DNA of 41,619 nt, taken from a virus. Location of the stretch: positions 1-41,619 of IMG/VR virus record IMGVR_UViG_3300027754_000190; one strand, given 5' to 3'. Position numbers and translations under genes: made by a program. Of the stretch, positions 1 to 7,646 are shown piece after piece (the stretch's first letter is position 1; the number at the start of each line of letters is the position of its first letter). The notes beneath the pieces were generated by a model, which was not told the origin of the DNA, made no database searches, and saw only the letters and a program-made list of their open reading frames with translations.

Positions 1-4
1 TATC

Positions 5-412
5 ATGGCAGTATTTACAAAAGTAAACGGAACTACACAACCAGTATTTGCACTGGACGTGGCCAACGGTTCTATCGCAGGAACAGCTAACGTAGCTGCT
101 CAAGGTCCAGTTCAGATCCAAGGTCCTAAACTAGACTTTTTCACATTGACAGCTAACGCTGCTTTGACCAATGCCGGTAACGTCAATGGTTATTTGAACA
201 ATGTGTTGCAGTCTATCCAACAGACTGGTACAATCGCAATTTACCAAGCCGGCGCTACAGCTGGTACAATCAGCATTGCTATCTACCCAAGCGGCGCATA
301 TACCACAGCTACCCTGGTTGCTGCTGCTCAAGTGGCCAATGCAACTGGTGGCTTGAACATTGGTATCCCAACTGGCAATGTAAGCAACACAGCCAGCTTC
401 ACTAGCCTGTAA
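5..412 (+). CDS. Putative virion structural protein, 135 aa
   Basis: Small Ala/Thr/Gly/Asn-rich protein of beta-strand type composition with very few charged residues and no signal peptide or membrane segment. I do not recognise a named family. Composition and position at the head of a block of virion-type genes, followed at once by a strong terminator, suggest an abundant structural protein such as a head decoration or tail component; this is inference. The start lies four bases from the window edge, so its ribosome binding site cannot be judged. Confidence 0.6.
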   Translation: MAVFTKVNGTTQPVFALDVANGSIAGTANVAAQGPVQIQGPKLDFFTLTANAALTNAGNVNGYLNNVLQSIQQTGTIAIYQAGATAGTISIAIYPSGAYTTATLVAAAQVANATGGLNIGIPTGNVSNTASFTSL

Positions 413-432
413 TCTAGGTCAGCGATAGCCGC

Positions 433-466
433 AACCCCGGAGGTAAAAAATCCGGGGTTTCTTTTT
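433..466 (+). terminator. Intrinsic terminator after the first structural gene
   Basis: Perfect 9-bp inverted repeat AACCCCGGA (433-441) / TCCGGGGTT (451-459) with a 9-nt loop, followed by TCTTTTT. A late-type box TTAAATAT begins five bases after the T-run, so termination and a new start are closely coupled. Confidence 0.9.
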
Positions 467-470
467 GGCC

Positions 471-478
471 TTAAATAT
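471..478 (+). promoter_or_regulatory. Late-promoter-like box TTAAATAT
   Basis: One of a set of (C/T/G)TAAATA(C/T) octamers placed just upstream of virion-type genes, resembling the T4 late consensus TATAAATA. Only seven bases separate it from the ATG at 486, which would make that mRNA leaderless. Confidence 0.45.
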
Positions 479-485
479 CTATCTA

Positions 486-917
486 ATGAGAATACAATGT
501 CGCACACTTTTTGATTGCAGTTACACAGGCACCACTGGCCATTTTAGACCAGCCGAAATCCCGTTTGAAGACCGCATAGGGCAGATGATAACAAATCAAG
601 CAGACTGGCATCACAGCCGCAATCAACAACGCAACTGGGAAACTCTGTTGCAGATCATTGGATTGCGCACTCAGCCCATGGATATCACCACACCTGTTTA
701 TCGCACTGGTGCGTGGGAATTTGAATTTCGAGTAGAAGCACCGTCTGTGTATGCAATAGATGGTGACCCAGACCCATTGGCTGGACTTGTACAAGGTTGT
801 GCAGATGTGCCCATGATGACCCGTCTTACTGAACAGCCCGAATTGAAATCCACTATCACAACCATTGGTGCAGAACAGAATATCTGGTTTCGGGCACTAA
901 ATACATCATTGGAGTAA
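486..917 (+). CDS. Conserved T4-like phage protein of unknown function, 143 aa
   Basis: Soluble protein with a conserved-looking core (FRPAEIPFEDRIGQMITNQA) followed by a short motif with His, Asn and Trp. I recognise the style from T4-like marine phage virion regions but cannot assign a role. The ATG at 486 was preferred to an in-frame TTG at 465, which lies inside the terminator T-run. No Shine-Dalgarno sequence precedes 486, and the box TTAAATAT at 471-478 would start transcription almost at the start codon. Confidence 0.65.
   Translation: MRIQCRTLFDCSYTGTTGHFRPAEIPFEDRIGQMITNQADWHHSRNQQRNWETLLQIIGLRTQPMDITTPVYRTGAWEFEFRVEAPSVYAIDGDPDPLAGLVQGCADVPMMTRLTEQPELKSTITTIGAEQNIWFRALNTSLE
897..904 (+). 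promoter_or_regulatory. Late-promoter-like box CTAAATAC
   Basis: Octamer inside the 3' end of the preceding gene, 19 bases upstream of the ATG at 923 and followed by a GGAG ribosome binding site. Same motif as at 1604 upstream of the scaffold-like gene. Confidence 0.4.
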
Positions 918-922
918 GCATA

Positions 923-1186
923 ATGGACACAACGGATATCGAAAAGAAAAGCCTCGAGGCTCACGTGGAACTTTGCGCTGAGCGTTATCGCCTGCTGGAG
1001 CTCAAGATTGAAAATGTGGAAAAAAGTGTGGGTTCGGTTAAAACTGTGGTCACAGAAGTGCATGAGATGATGCACGAAATGTCCAACAAACGCAATGATC
1101 AATTGATCAACTGGGGCATAGGTATCATTGGTACCTTGATAGGCACAGTGGCCTGGTTGGCTGTGCAATACTTCAAGAACTCATGA
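923..1186 (+). CDS. Coiled-coil protein with C-terminal membrane anchor (XhlA-like topology), 87 aa
   Basis: Residues about 1-58 form a charged, heptad-rich helix. Residues about 62-82 are a single hydrophobic segment (WGIGIIGTLIGTVAWLAVQY) ending in a short KNS tail. This is the architecture of haemolysin XhlA-type and similar phage tail-anchored proteins, some of which take part in lysis, but topology alone does not prove homology. GGAG lies 8 bases before the start. The 3' end overlaps the next gene by 4 bases (ATGA). Confidence 0.6.
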   Translation: MDTTDIEKKSLEAHVELCAERYRLLELKIENVEKSVGSVKTVVTEVHEMMHEMSNKRNDQLINWGIGIIGTLIGTVAWLAVQYFKNS

Positions 1187-1662
1187 TACACGAACAAAAA
1201 CTTGAAGTCTTGATGACAAGAGAGTTTAAAAAACATTCAGCTAACACCATTGTGGATGACGACACTGGTACCAAGTATTTGGTATTTGGCAAGTACGAAA
1301 TCACACAGACTGCGGAGGGATTTGTGGTCAGTGACTGGTATAGTGCTATACATTGTTTTTCTGCCAAACGTATTGCTTTGAGCTGGTGCATAGCAGACAA
1401 ATATCAAAGATACAATTTATCAAACAACCTAGTGATACTGGATCGTAGGCAACAGGTTCTCAAAACAGATATCTATTGCAGTCGTAAAACCGCCGAAGTC
1501 AGCGGGCACGAATCATTCTACGAAATAGTAAATACAAAGATGCAACCCAAGATTGACATGCTTGAGTCAGTGACCGCCGAATTAGAAAAATGTGTAAATT
1601 CGGCTAAATACCTACAGATTAGAGGATTCCATAATGAAACTGCAAGAACTAGCGGCTCCTAA
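1183..1662 (+). CDS. Hypothetical phage protein, 159 aa
   Basis: Not recognised by family. A mixed alpha/beta N-terminal part (to about residue 110) is followed by a helical C-terminal part (about 110-145) with regular hydrophobic spacing. The start ATGA overlaps the upstream stop, indicating translational coupling; an in-frame ATG at 1213 is an alternative. The 3' end overlaps the next gene by 29 bases and carries that gene's late-type box and ribosome binding site. Confidence 0.6.
   Translation: MIHEQKLEVLMTREFKKHSANTIVDDDTGTKYLVFGKYEITQTAEGFVVSDWYSAIHCFSAKRIALSWCIADKYQRYNLSNNLVILDRRQQVLKTDIYCSRKTAEVSGHESFYEIVNTKMQPKIDMLESVTAELEKCVNSAKYLQIRGFHNETARTSGS
1604..1611 (+). promoter_or_regulatory. 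Late-promoter-like box CTAAATAC
   Basis: Box 23 bases upstream of the ATG at 1634, with AGAGGA as ribosome binding site between them. Spacing closely matches the box before the tailspike (24 bases). Confidence 0.5.
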
Positions 1663-2566
1663 GCCATCAAAACAAATCGCCAAAGTATTCGAAAGTTATT
1701 TTGGTTCGCGTATCAGCTTTGACCGTTTGACTAGAAATCAAACCCGAATGATGCTGAGCAAGGTACGTGGCGTACTGGGCGAGCACCGCGGCAGCACCGC
1801 ACGTCATACCAGCGAGCAAAACCCAAAGTATTTGCAACTAGTCATGATGGAACAAGCTCTTGCCAGCCGCTTGAGCGAAGAGATTATTCCCGGAGGTGGC
1901 GGCGGCGCCCCCAACCCAGGGCAACAGAGTTCCGGTTCTGCTCCAGGGCAAAGTACACCCCAAACAGGACAATCACCAACACAACCGCCACAACAACCGC
2001 CACAAGATCCTAAACTGGCTGCTGCATTGCAGAGAGAAAAATCTGGAAACTCAAGTCCGGAAGACAAGAAGCTGATAGCCAGTGCAGCAATGGCCATGGC
2101 CGAAAGCCGTTTGCGTAGAGAATACCGCATCTTGAAAGAATCCGAAATCCAACAAGCACAAGTGGTATTGGCTGCACAAGACCTGGTGGACAAGATGCAA
2201 GACATGGTGGAAGAAGTCAGTGAACTGCAATTCAAAGACTTGCCTGCCCTAGTTGAAAGTATCAAGAATCAAGTTGGTGTGGATCAAGCCATGCAATTCA
2301 ACACTGACGCCACCGGTGCCCTGGCCGGCTTGCTACAGAATCTGCAAGGCGCTAGACAACAACTGGAAGCTGCACTGGGTGTGGTAACAGGTACCGGCGG
2401 CCCTGACATGAGTGCTATTGCCGGTGACATAGCCGGCGCACCCGCAGCGCCTGGCGGTATGCCACCTCCTGCTGGTGACGACATGGGATTGGCAGGACCA
2501 GTTCCGGGTGAAGAAGAACCAGCAGCACCTCCAGCTGGACCCAGTCTAGGCCGAGCACGTAGATAA
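1634..2566 (+). CDS. Putative virion/prohead-associated protein with Gly/Pro/Gln-rich linker, 310 aa
   Basis: The N-terminal part (about 1-90) is helical and ends in a motif of the type SEQNPKYLQLVMMEQ that I associate with a conserved T4-like marine phage protein. A low-complexity G/P/Q-rich linker follows (about 90-130), then long coiled-coil helices (about 140-255) and an Ala/Pro/Gly-rich tail with a basic GRARR end. Scaffolding or prohead-core function fits the composition and the neighbourhood but is not proven. A clear AGAGGA and a late-type box precede it. The stop and the next start overlap (TAATG). Confidence 0.65.
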   Translation: MKLQELAAPKPSKQIAKVFESYFGSRISFDRLTRNQTRMMLSKVRGVLGEHRGSTARHTSEQNPKYLQLVMMEQALASRLSEEIIPGGGGGAPNPGQQSSGSAPGQSTPQTGQSPTQPPQQPPQDPKLAAALQREKSGNSSPEDKKLIASAAMAMAESRLRREYRILKESEIQQAQVVLAAQDLVDKMQDMVEEVSELQFKDLPALVESIKNQVGVDQAMQFNTDATGALAGLLQNLQGARQQLEAALGVVTGTGGPDMSAIAGDIAGAPAAPGGMPPPAGDDMGLAGPVPGEEEPAAPPAGPSLGRARR

Positions 2567-2916
2567 TGCGTATATTTGAAGTTGACGACTCTTCATCGGC
2601 AACCTCGACTCAGCTGATGGGCCTGGCTGATTTCTTAGCAGGGCGTGTGTCAGATACTGATGCCAATAGAGACATGGCCCAGGCTGCATTTATCAGCGCA
2701 GCACAGAGTCTAGGCATCAATGTAAATCAAAGTAACCTTGGCGATCTCATTGCCAAACCTCCATTGAGCAACATTCTGGAACCATTAGATCCCAATTCCG
2801 GTGTGATCACATTCAAAGGTGGTGATCCCATCAACACTGCCATGCCTGTGAACAGAGCACAAGACATAGTAGCTGCTGCTGCCAAGTCGGCCATGAAGAA
2901 AAAACGAGTCGGTTAG
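2566..2916 (+). CDS. Conserved phage protein downstream of scaffold-like gene, 116 aa
   Basis: Small protein with an acidic/Ser-rich N-terminus (MRIFEVDDSSSATS), a helical middle and a strongly basic end (SAMKKKRVG). Translationally coupled to the 310-aa protein by a one-base overlap, so the two probably act together in head assembly; this is inference from arrangement only. No catalytic motif or membrane segment is visible. Confidence 0.6.
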   Translation: MRIFEVDDSSSATSTQLMGLADFLAGRVSDTDANRDMAQAAFISAAQSLGINVNQSNLGDLIAKPPLSNILEPLDPNSGVITFKGGDPINTAMPVNRAQDIVAAAAKSAMKKKRVG

Positions 2917-2939
2917 TCCAGAAGGATTGCTCTTTGTGA

Positions 2940-2947
2940 GTAAATAC
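2940..2947 (+). promoter_or_regulatory. Late-promoter-like box GTAAATAC upstream of iscU
   Basis: Variant of the octamer seen before virion genes, 28 bases before the iscU start. It adjoins a hairpin that covers the ribosome binding site. Confidence 0.35.
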
Positions 2948-2966
2948 CTTATTATATAACATAAGG
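2947..2966 (+). promoter_or_regulatory. Hairpin covering the iscU ribosome binding site
   Basis: Perfect 6-bp inverted repeat CCTTAT (2947-2952) / ATAAGG (2961-2966) with an 8-nt loop. The 3' arm contains most of the AAGGA ribosome binding site (2963-2967), so folding would hide it. The stem is AU-rich and weak, so any effect may depend on temperature or on a bound factor. Confidence 0.4.
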
Positions 2967-2974
2967 AACACACA

Positions 2975-3361
2975 ATGGCTTACTCAGACAAAGTTGTCGA
3001 TCACTACGAAAATCCACGCAATGTGGGTAGCTTTGCCAAAGACGATGACAGCATCGGAACTGGTATGGTAGGAGCACCTGCCTGTGGTGACGTGATGAAA
3101 TTACAGATAAAGGTAGTAGATGGAATCATCCAAGACGCCAAGTTTAAAACGTATGGTTGCGGCTCAGCGATTGCGTCAAGTTCGCTGGTTACTGAATGGG
3201 TCAAAGGACGCACACTTGAGCAGGCAGCGTCGATCAAAAATAGCGAAATTGCTTCTGAGCTTGCCCTCCCTCCAGTTAAGATTCATTGTTCAATACTTGC
3301 GGAAGATGCGATCAAAGCGGCAGTAGCAGACTATCGTAGCCGCCATGATAACCTTAACTGA
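2975..3361 (+). CDS. iscU: IscU-like iron-sulfur cluster scaffold protein
   Basis: Full-length (128 aa) IscU. In bacteria IscU receives sulfur from IscS and iron to build a [2Fe-2S] cluster, then hands it on with HscA/HscB help. All key residues are present: Cys37 in APACGDV with the conserved Asp39, Cys62 in TYGCGSA, and His104/Cys105 in the LPPVKIHCS segment. The last segment includes the LPPVK motif that HscA recognises. Similarity to proteobacterial IscU runs end to end, so recent acquisition from a host is likely. No iscS, hscA or fdx is nearby, so it would depend on host partners. It overlaps iscA by 17 bases. Confidence 0.96.
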   Translation: MAYSDKVVDHYENPRNVGSFAKDDDSIGTGMVGAPACGDVMKLQIKVVDGIIQDAKFKTYGCGSAIASSSLVTEWVKGRTLEQAASIKNSEIASELALPPVKIHCSILAEDAIKAAVADYRSRHDNLN

Positions 3362-3671
3362 AACAGCTGATAAAAAAATCCGACGACTACTAGAAAAGCG
3401 CGGTGGCATAGGCATACGACTAGGTGTAAAAACTACTGGTTGCTCTGGACTAGCTTATGTGTTAGAATACATAGATGCGCACCCATCAGACCTTGACACT
3501 GTGATCAACTATGCACAACCTGGATTCTCTGTGATAGTAGATAAAAAACATGAAGTGTATCTTTCGGGTATGACTATAGATTATGTTCGTCAAGGCCTCA
3601 ATGAAGGATTTGAATTCTCCAATCCCAATGAACGCGATCGATGTGGATGTGGAGAAAGTTTTAGAGTTTGA
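3345..3671 (+). CDS. iscA: IscA-like A-type iron-sulfur carrier
   Basis: 108-aa A-type carrier protein. This family binds iron or an Fe-S cluster and delivers it to target apoproteins. The three family cysteines are present: Cys33 in TTGCSGLAY, and Cys100 and Cys102 in the C-terminal CGCGESFRV. The sequence NEGFEFSNPN before the last pair is typical of IscA rather than of unrelated HesB-like proteins. It starts inside the end of iscU and ends in a TTGA overlap with the next gene, so iscU, iscA and the next gene look co-translated. Confidence 0.95.
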   Translation: MITLTETADKKIRRLLEKRGGIGIRLGVKTTGCSGLAYVLEYIDAHPSDLDTVINYAQPGFSVIVDKKHEVYLSGMTIDYVRQGLNEGFEFSNPNERDRCGCGESFRV

Positions 3672-4702
3672 TCAAGGATTTTTTTTGCAGTCGACAAACT
3701 AGTATCCCAGGAATAACATCGGTAAATGATTCAAGATACGTGATGTTTAATTTTGGTGATATTGATCAATATCTTGATCAGTTTGATATTATCACACAAA
3801 TCTCACCAGGTGCCACGATCATTTTAAATGCCTACAATGATGGATACAACTGTGAGTATCTGTTGCATCGTATTCACACCCTAGGACTTGTGGGTCATTG
3901 CTTTGTGTTAGTAAGTGATCACCAATTTGCCGCAAACAATCGCGAACATGGTATTAGATTTTTTCCTTTTGCCTGGCACTGGTTACACAGTTATCATGCC
4001 CAAGTGTATGTAGCAAGTCCACCACCACAGCCATGCACGATCGATTGGCGGTCAAGAACATATCGATTGAGTTGTTTGAATAGAATGCCTAGCTACTCAA
4101 GATTTAGAACCTATTATGAATTGCAAAAACAATCCTGGTTTGATAGTGCTTATACAAGTTTTGGTGGTACTGGCATGAGTCGTAATCCTACAATTGATCC
4201 ATATGATGGCCTTGAGCCGGATGCTCAACATTGGTTCCGTTCGCACGAACATGAGTTTCCACGTAGTAGTCAGACTGATTATGTGTGGACCAACGACTGG
4301 GAATTTTCGGCACCGGCTTATGCCAATACCTATGCCAATCTTGTGACTGAAACATTTAGTGAAAGTGTTCTTATGAGTGAAAAAACTGTAAAGCCATTAG
4401 CGGCTGGCAACCTGGTGTTTGTGTCGGCACAGAGAAATTTTTTACAGGTGTTGAGAAATTTAAAATTTGACATTGACTTTGAGGGAGTTGACCATAGCTA
4501 TGACGTCTTGCCCACTTGGTTTGAAAGAACACAGGCTGTGGTAAAAGAAATTGACCGTGTGTATGCAACTATTCCTGAAATCTGGCATGCTAACAAACAG
4601 CGACTGATTTACAATCAACATTGGTTGTTCAGTGATGACTTTAAAAACTTAATGCTAACTGATGTGAAAGACTTATTTGACAATGTACAATCCAAAATTT
4701 AA
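3668..4702 (+). CDS. Glycosyltransferase-like phage protein, 344 aa (paralogue A)
   Basis: The C-terminal region has the pattern SEKTVKPLAAGNLVFVSA, then LxxLRNLxFD and SYD, resembling the acceptor/nucleotide-sugar part of fucosyltransferase-like enzymes (EK...A.G). The same pattern occurs in the minus-strand gene at 30495-31730, so the two are paralogues. Substrate unknown; the glycosyltransferase call rests on this motif only. The start is a TTG overlapping the iscA stop; the ATG at 3741 is an alternative that still keeps the conserved region. The 3' end overlaps the exonuclease gene by 20 bases. Confidence 0.55.
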   Translation: MIKDFFCSRQTSIPGITSVNDSRYVMFNFGDIDQYLDQFDIITQISPGATIILNAYNDGYNCEYLLHRIHTLGLVGHCFVLVSDHQFAANNREHGIRFFPFAWHWLHSYHAQVYVASPPPQPCTIDWRSRTYRLSCLNRMPSYSRFRTYYELQKQSWFDSAYTSFGGTGMSRNPTIDPYDGLEPDAQHWFRSHEHEFPRSSQTDYVWTNDWEFSAPAYANTYANLVTETFSESVLMSEKTVKPLAAGNLVFVSAQRNFLQVLRNLKFDIDFEGVDHSYDVLPTWFERTQAVVKEIDRVYATIPEIWHANKQRLIYNQHWLFSDDFKNLMLTDVKDLFDNVQSKI

Positions 4703-5399
4703 TTATCAACCCATTCCCAGAGTCACGATAGAGGGCAAACGATTCTATGCCACACCCGATGGCAATAACTTACCGTCGGTGACCACAATACTGGACAAGA
4801 CCAAAAGCGAAGCTAGCAAAGCAGCACTACACAATTGGCGACGTGCTGTGGGGGCAGAAAAAGCACAACAGATAACCACTGAGGCGGCCAACCGTGGCAC
4901 CAGGATGCATACCTATCTTGAGGACTATGTAAAGAAAGGTGAGATCAAAGAACGCGGAACCAATCCATTTAGTTGGAGCAGCCATGAAATGGCCAAGACT
5001 GTGATACGTGACGGATTAAAGAATGTTACAGAATTTTGGGGCATCGAAGTTCCATTATACTTTCCTAAGATCTACGCAGGTACAACTGATGGTGCTGGCA
5101 TACATCTAAATGAAGAATCCATATTGGATTACAAGCAAACTAACAAGCCCAAGAAACGCGAATGGATTGATGATTATTTTGTGCAGTTATGCGCCTATGC
5201 AGAAGCACACAACGAACTGCATGGCACAAAAATACGCAAGGGCGTGATTCTCATGTGTGTGAAGCCGGACCTTGATGCCGATCACAATCTTATCTCAAAG
5301 CCGCAGTACCAAGAGTTTGTGCTAGAAGGCACAGAATACGATCGCTACCGTGATCTGTGGTGGCGCAAAGTAGAAGAATACTACACCAAATACATATAG
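4683..5399 (+). CDS. PD-(D/E)XK exonuclease of the RecB/MGME1-like type
   Basis: 238-aa nuclease. The N-terminus has the SVTTIL segment and an RGTRMHTYLEDY motif. The catalytic core is GTTDGAG (Asp136), then ILDYKQT (Asp149, Lys151), followed by QLCAYAEA. This order is typical of RecB-family single-strand exonucleases, including Cas4 and mitochondrial MGME1. The likely role is DNA processing in replication or recombination. The ATG at 4683 is preferred over the TTG at 4677. No Cas genes or arrays accompany it. Confidence 0.85.
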   Translation: MYNPKFNYQPIPRVTIEGKRFYATPDGNNLPSVTTILDKTKSEASKAALHNWRRAVGAEKAQQITTEAANRGTRMHTYLEDYVKKGEIKERGTNPFSWSSHEMAKTVIRDGLKNVTEFWGIEVPLYFPKIYAGTTDGAGIHLNEESILDYKQTNKPKKREWIDDYFVQLCAYAEAHNELHGTKIRKGVILMCVKPDLDADHNLISKPQYQEFVLEGTEYDRYRDLWWRKVEEYYTKYI

Positions 5400-5407
5400 T
5401 TGCCCTG

Positions 5408-5426
5408 GCCCGTGCGGGCTAAATAT
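5408..5426 (+). promoter_or_regulatory. GC hairpin fused to late-promoter-like box CTAAATAT
   Basis: GCCC-GTGC-GGGC (5408-5419) forms a short GC hairpin just after the exonuclease stop. Its last C begins CTAAATAT (5419-5426), which lies 24 bases before the tailspike start with CAAGGA between. No T-run follows, so it is a weak terminator at best. Confidence 0.45.
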
Positions 5427-5449
5427 GTGATACCTCAAGGAATCACATC

Positions 5450-7219
5450 GTGGCAATTGTACAAATTTCAAGAATCACCCAACGCAAAGGCTTCACCGAA
5501 GACCTACCTCAACCGCTAGCCGGTGCAGAATTTGGATGGGCCACAGACGAACGTCGATTGTTTATCGGAAATGGTACCATCGAAGATGGTGCACCTGTTG
5601 TTGGAAATACAGAAGTATTAACAGAATTCTCTGACATATTATCTTTCAGCACAGCCTACACTTATCAAGGTGCAGCAGCCGGTTATGCTGTGCAGACTGG
5701 GCCCAGTAGCAGTTCACCAGAATCCCAAAGCCTCCAATCCAGGCTCGACAGTTATGCAGTAGTGACTGATTTTGGTGCCGTGGGTGACGGAGTCACTGAT
5801 GATACTGCGGCCATCAACCGTGCTCTTTATCAACTGTATTGCCGAGAAGTCAATACCAGCATCAGACGTAGTTTGTTTTTTCCAGCTGGCACTTACATCG
5901 TTACTGATACCATAGCCATTCCTCCTTACGCATTATTGTACGGCGAAGGGTCCAATTCTAGTATCATCAAGTTCTCGGTGTTGCAATGGACTAGTTCGGT
6001 GGCGTATCCTTCGGGGGTATTGGTCAGCAATGCAGGGAGTTTTTACAGAGCTAACTTTGATGTACCAATTGGCACTACATTAGGCGGCACAACCAGTGGC
6101 GGACAATATTATTGGGGAGATATCAATACCGGTGCTGCATCTACTCTGCCTACCTGTGGTGCCAGTACCGCAGACAGTTTACAACAAACTGGAGTGAGCG
6201 TGGGATCCAATGGTGCTACCACTCCACAATACATCACCATCAGAGATATGGCATTTGCCACTGATCAAGACAACGACCCATTCCTTTGGCAGAATGCACA
6301 ACAATGTTCAGCTACAGGTGTGACTTTCTCGGGTGCCGGCACCACTAGTACTCTTACAGGTACCACAGCCAACACCCATGCTGTGAATTACGCAGGTACA
6401 TCTCCGGTGTGTGAAAATATCATCATGGATACTTGCAAATTTACCGGTTGTACTTTTGGTACTTACACCACTACTACCGTACAAGGTATTACCTATAGCA
6501 ACAGTACGTTTGACACATTGTACCAGGGCATATACTTTGGTACCAATGCCACTGGTGTGCGTATTGTACAAAACACATTTGATAATATCTACGTGGAAGG
6601 TATTGTATTCAGCGCCTGCTCATTGAATGCCAGTGCGTACAATACATTTTATGATGTTGGTAACCATTTTGCAGGAATAGGTTCTCCTGCCAGCAACATA
6701 ATTTTAATCTCCGGCAATAACAATATCAGCGTGGGTGACATGTTCACTCGCACCACTGCTAATAGCGTCACATACGCTCGCATCGCGTTGAGCAATACCA
6801 ATAGTACCGCCATGAGCATGAACGTTCGTGGTATCACTTACTATGTCAGCAATGCGGCCAGCAACAGCATTGCCAATCAACTGGCACAAGGAACATATGC
6901 ACGAGATAATGGTATCAATGATACGTTGGCTGACAACTCCACTGGCACATTGTTCATAGTAGACACCAGCATAATGAAATCATTCAGAATGGATTACACC
7001 ATCACAAGAGATACTTTTGTTAGAAATGGCCAACTGGTTGCGGTTTCTGGTGCTGGTGGCGGATTTACTTACACAGATGACTATGCAGAAAATGCCATCA
7101 CTGGTATCACATTGACTGCTGCAGAAGCTTCAGCTGGTGGCAACATCACAGTAAGTTATACATCGACTAGTACAGGCATCGCCGGTAACATCAAATACAG
7201 CGTAACACATTTAAACTGA
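5450..7219 (+). CDS. Tailspike/tail fibre with pectate-lyase-fold beta-helix, 589 aa
   Basis: Residues about 1-60 form the N-terminal virion-attachment module seen in T4-like phage fibres (LPQPLAGAEFGWATDERRLF, IGNGT). Residues 107-123 are the pectate-lyase-3 entry motif DFGAVGDGVTDDTAAIN. The rest is a long series of short T/N/G/S-rich strands typical of a right-handed beta-helix, so host polysaccharide binding or cleavage is likely. Residues about 178-225 are an insertion between helix rungs that resembles a segment of the 697-aa structural protein. The start is GTG, chosen for CAAGGA 9 bases upstream and the conserved N-terminus. Confidence 0.85.
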   Translation: MAIVQISRITQRKGFTEDLPQPLAGAEFGWATDERRLFIGNGTIEDGAPVVGNTEVLTEFSDILSFSTAYTYQGAAAGYAVQTGPSSSSPESQSLQSRLDSYAVVTDFGAVGDGVTDDTAAINRALYQLYCREVNTSIRRSLFFPAGTYIVTDTIAIPPYALLYGEGSNSSIIKFSVLQWTSSVAYPSGVLVSNAGSFYRANFDVPIGTTLGGTTSGGQYYWGDINTGAASTLPTCGASTADSLQQTGVSVGSNGATTPQYITIRDMAFATDQDNDPFLWQNAQQCSATGVTFSGAGTTSTLTGTTANTHAVNYAGTSPVCENIIMDTCKFTGCTFGTYTTTTVQGITYSNSTFDTLYQGIYFGTNATGVRIVQNTFDNIYVEGIVFSACSLNASAYNTFYDVGNHFAGIGSPASNIILISGNNNISVGDMFTRTTANSVTYARIALSNTNSTAMSMNVRGITYYVSNAASNSIANQLAQGTYARDNGINDTLADNSTGTLFIVDTSIMKSFRMDYTITRDTFVRNGQLVAVSGAGGGFTYTDDYAENAITGITLTAAEASAGGNITVSYTSTSTGIAGNIKYSVTHLN

Positions 7220-7644
7220 TGTGGTTTTCCACTTTTGCCCAGCGGCTCGAAAGTTGGCAACAACTGAGGCAAGCTGCTGAAACTATGCCAGCAGAGGCTG
7301 CTGCCGAAGCCATTAACACCTGGTGGTTTCGTGCCCCTTGGTCGGCTTATCATTTGCACTGGGATGATCAAGAAGATTGGCCCGATCCATGGACATTATT
7401 GAGCGATAATATCTATTGTCCGGTCGCTCGCGGGCTGGGAATCCTGTATACTGTGACTATGATAGATCACCCAGAATTACAAGATGCTGCTTTGATAGAC
7501 ACCGGAGCCGACAATTTAGTCCTGATCAGCCAAGAGAAATATATATTGAATTGGGACCAGTCTCGAGTGTTAAATATTGATCCAGGACAATATCAAATAC
7601 AACACAGCTTGACTCAGCAGCAAGTAAAACAACAAACAAGGTAG
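7219..7644 (+). CDS. Conserved T4-like phage protein downstream of tailspike, 141 aa
   Basis: Trp-rich N-terminal half with WPDPWTLLSDNIYC and ARGLGILYT, a pattern I associate with a conserved protein next to fibre genes in T4-like marine phages. The C-terminal tail is Gln/Thr-rich. It starts in the tailspike stop codon (TGATG), so it is translationally coupled and may assist fibre assembly; that role is inference. Confidence 0.6.
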   Translation: MWFSTFAQRLESWQQLRQAAETMPAEAAAEAINTWWFRAPWSAYHLHWDDQEDWPDPWTLLSDNIYCPVARGLGILYTVTMIDHPELQDAALIDTGADNLVLISQEKYILNWDQSRVLNIDPGQYQIQHSLTQQQVKQQTR

Positions 7645-7646
7645 CG

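Noticed and set aside
4683-5399. Cas4 identity for the PD-(D/E)XK nuclease
   Set aside because: Cas4 has four Cys for an iron-sulfur cluster; this protein lacks that pattern, so a RecB/MGME1-like exonuclease is the better call.
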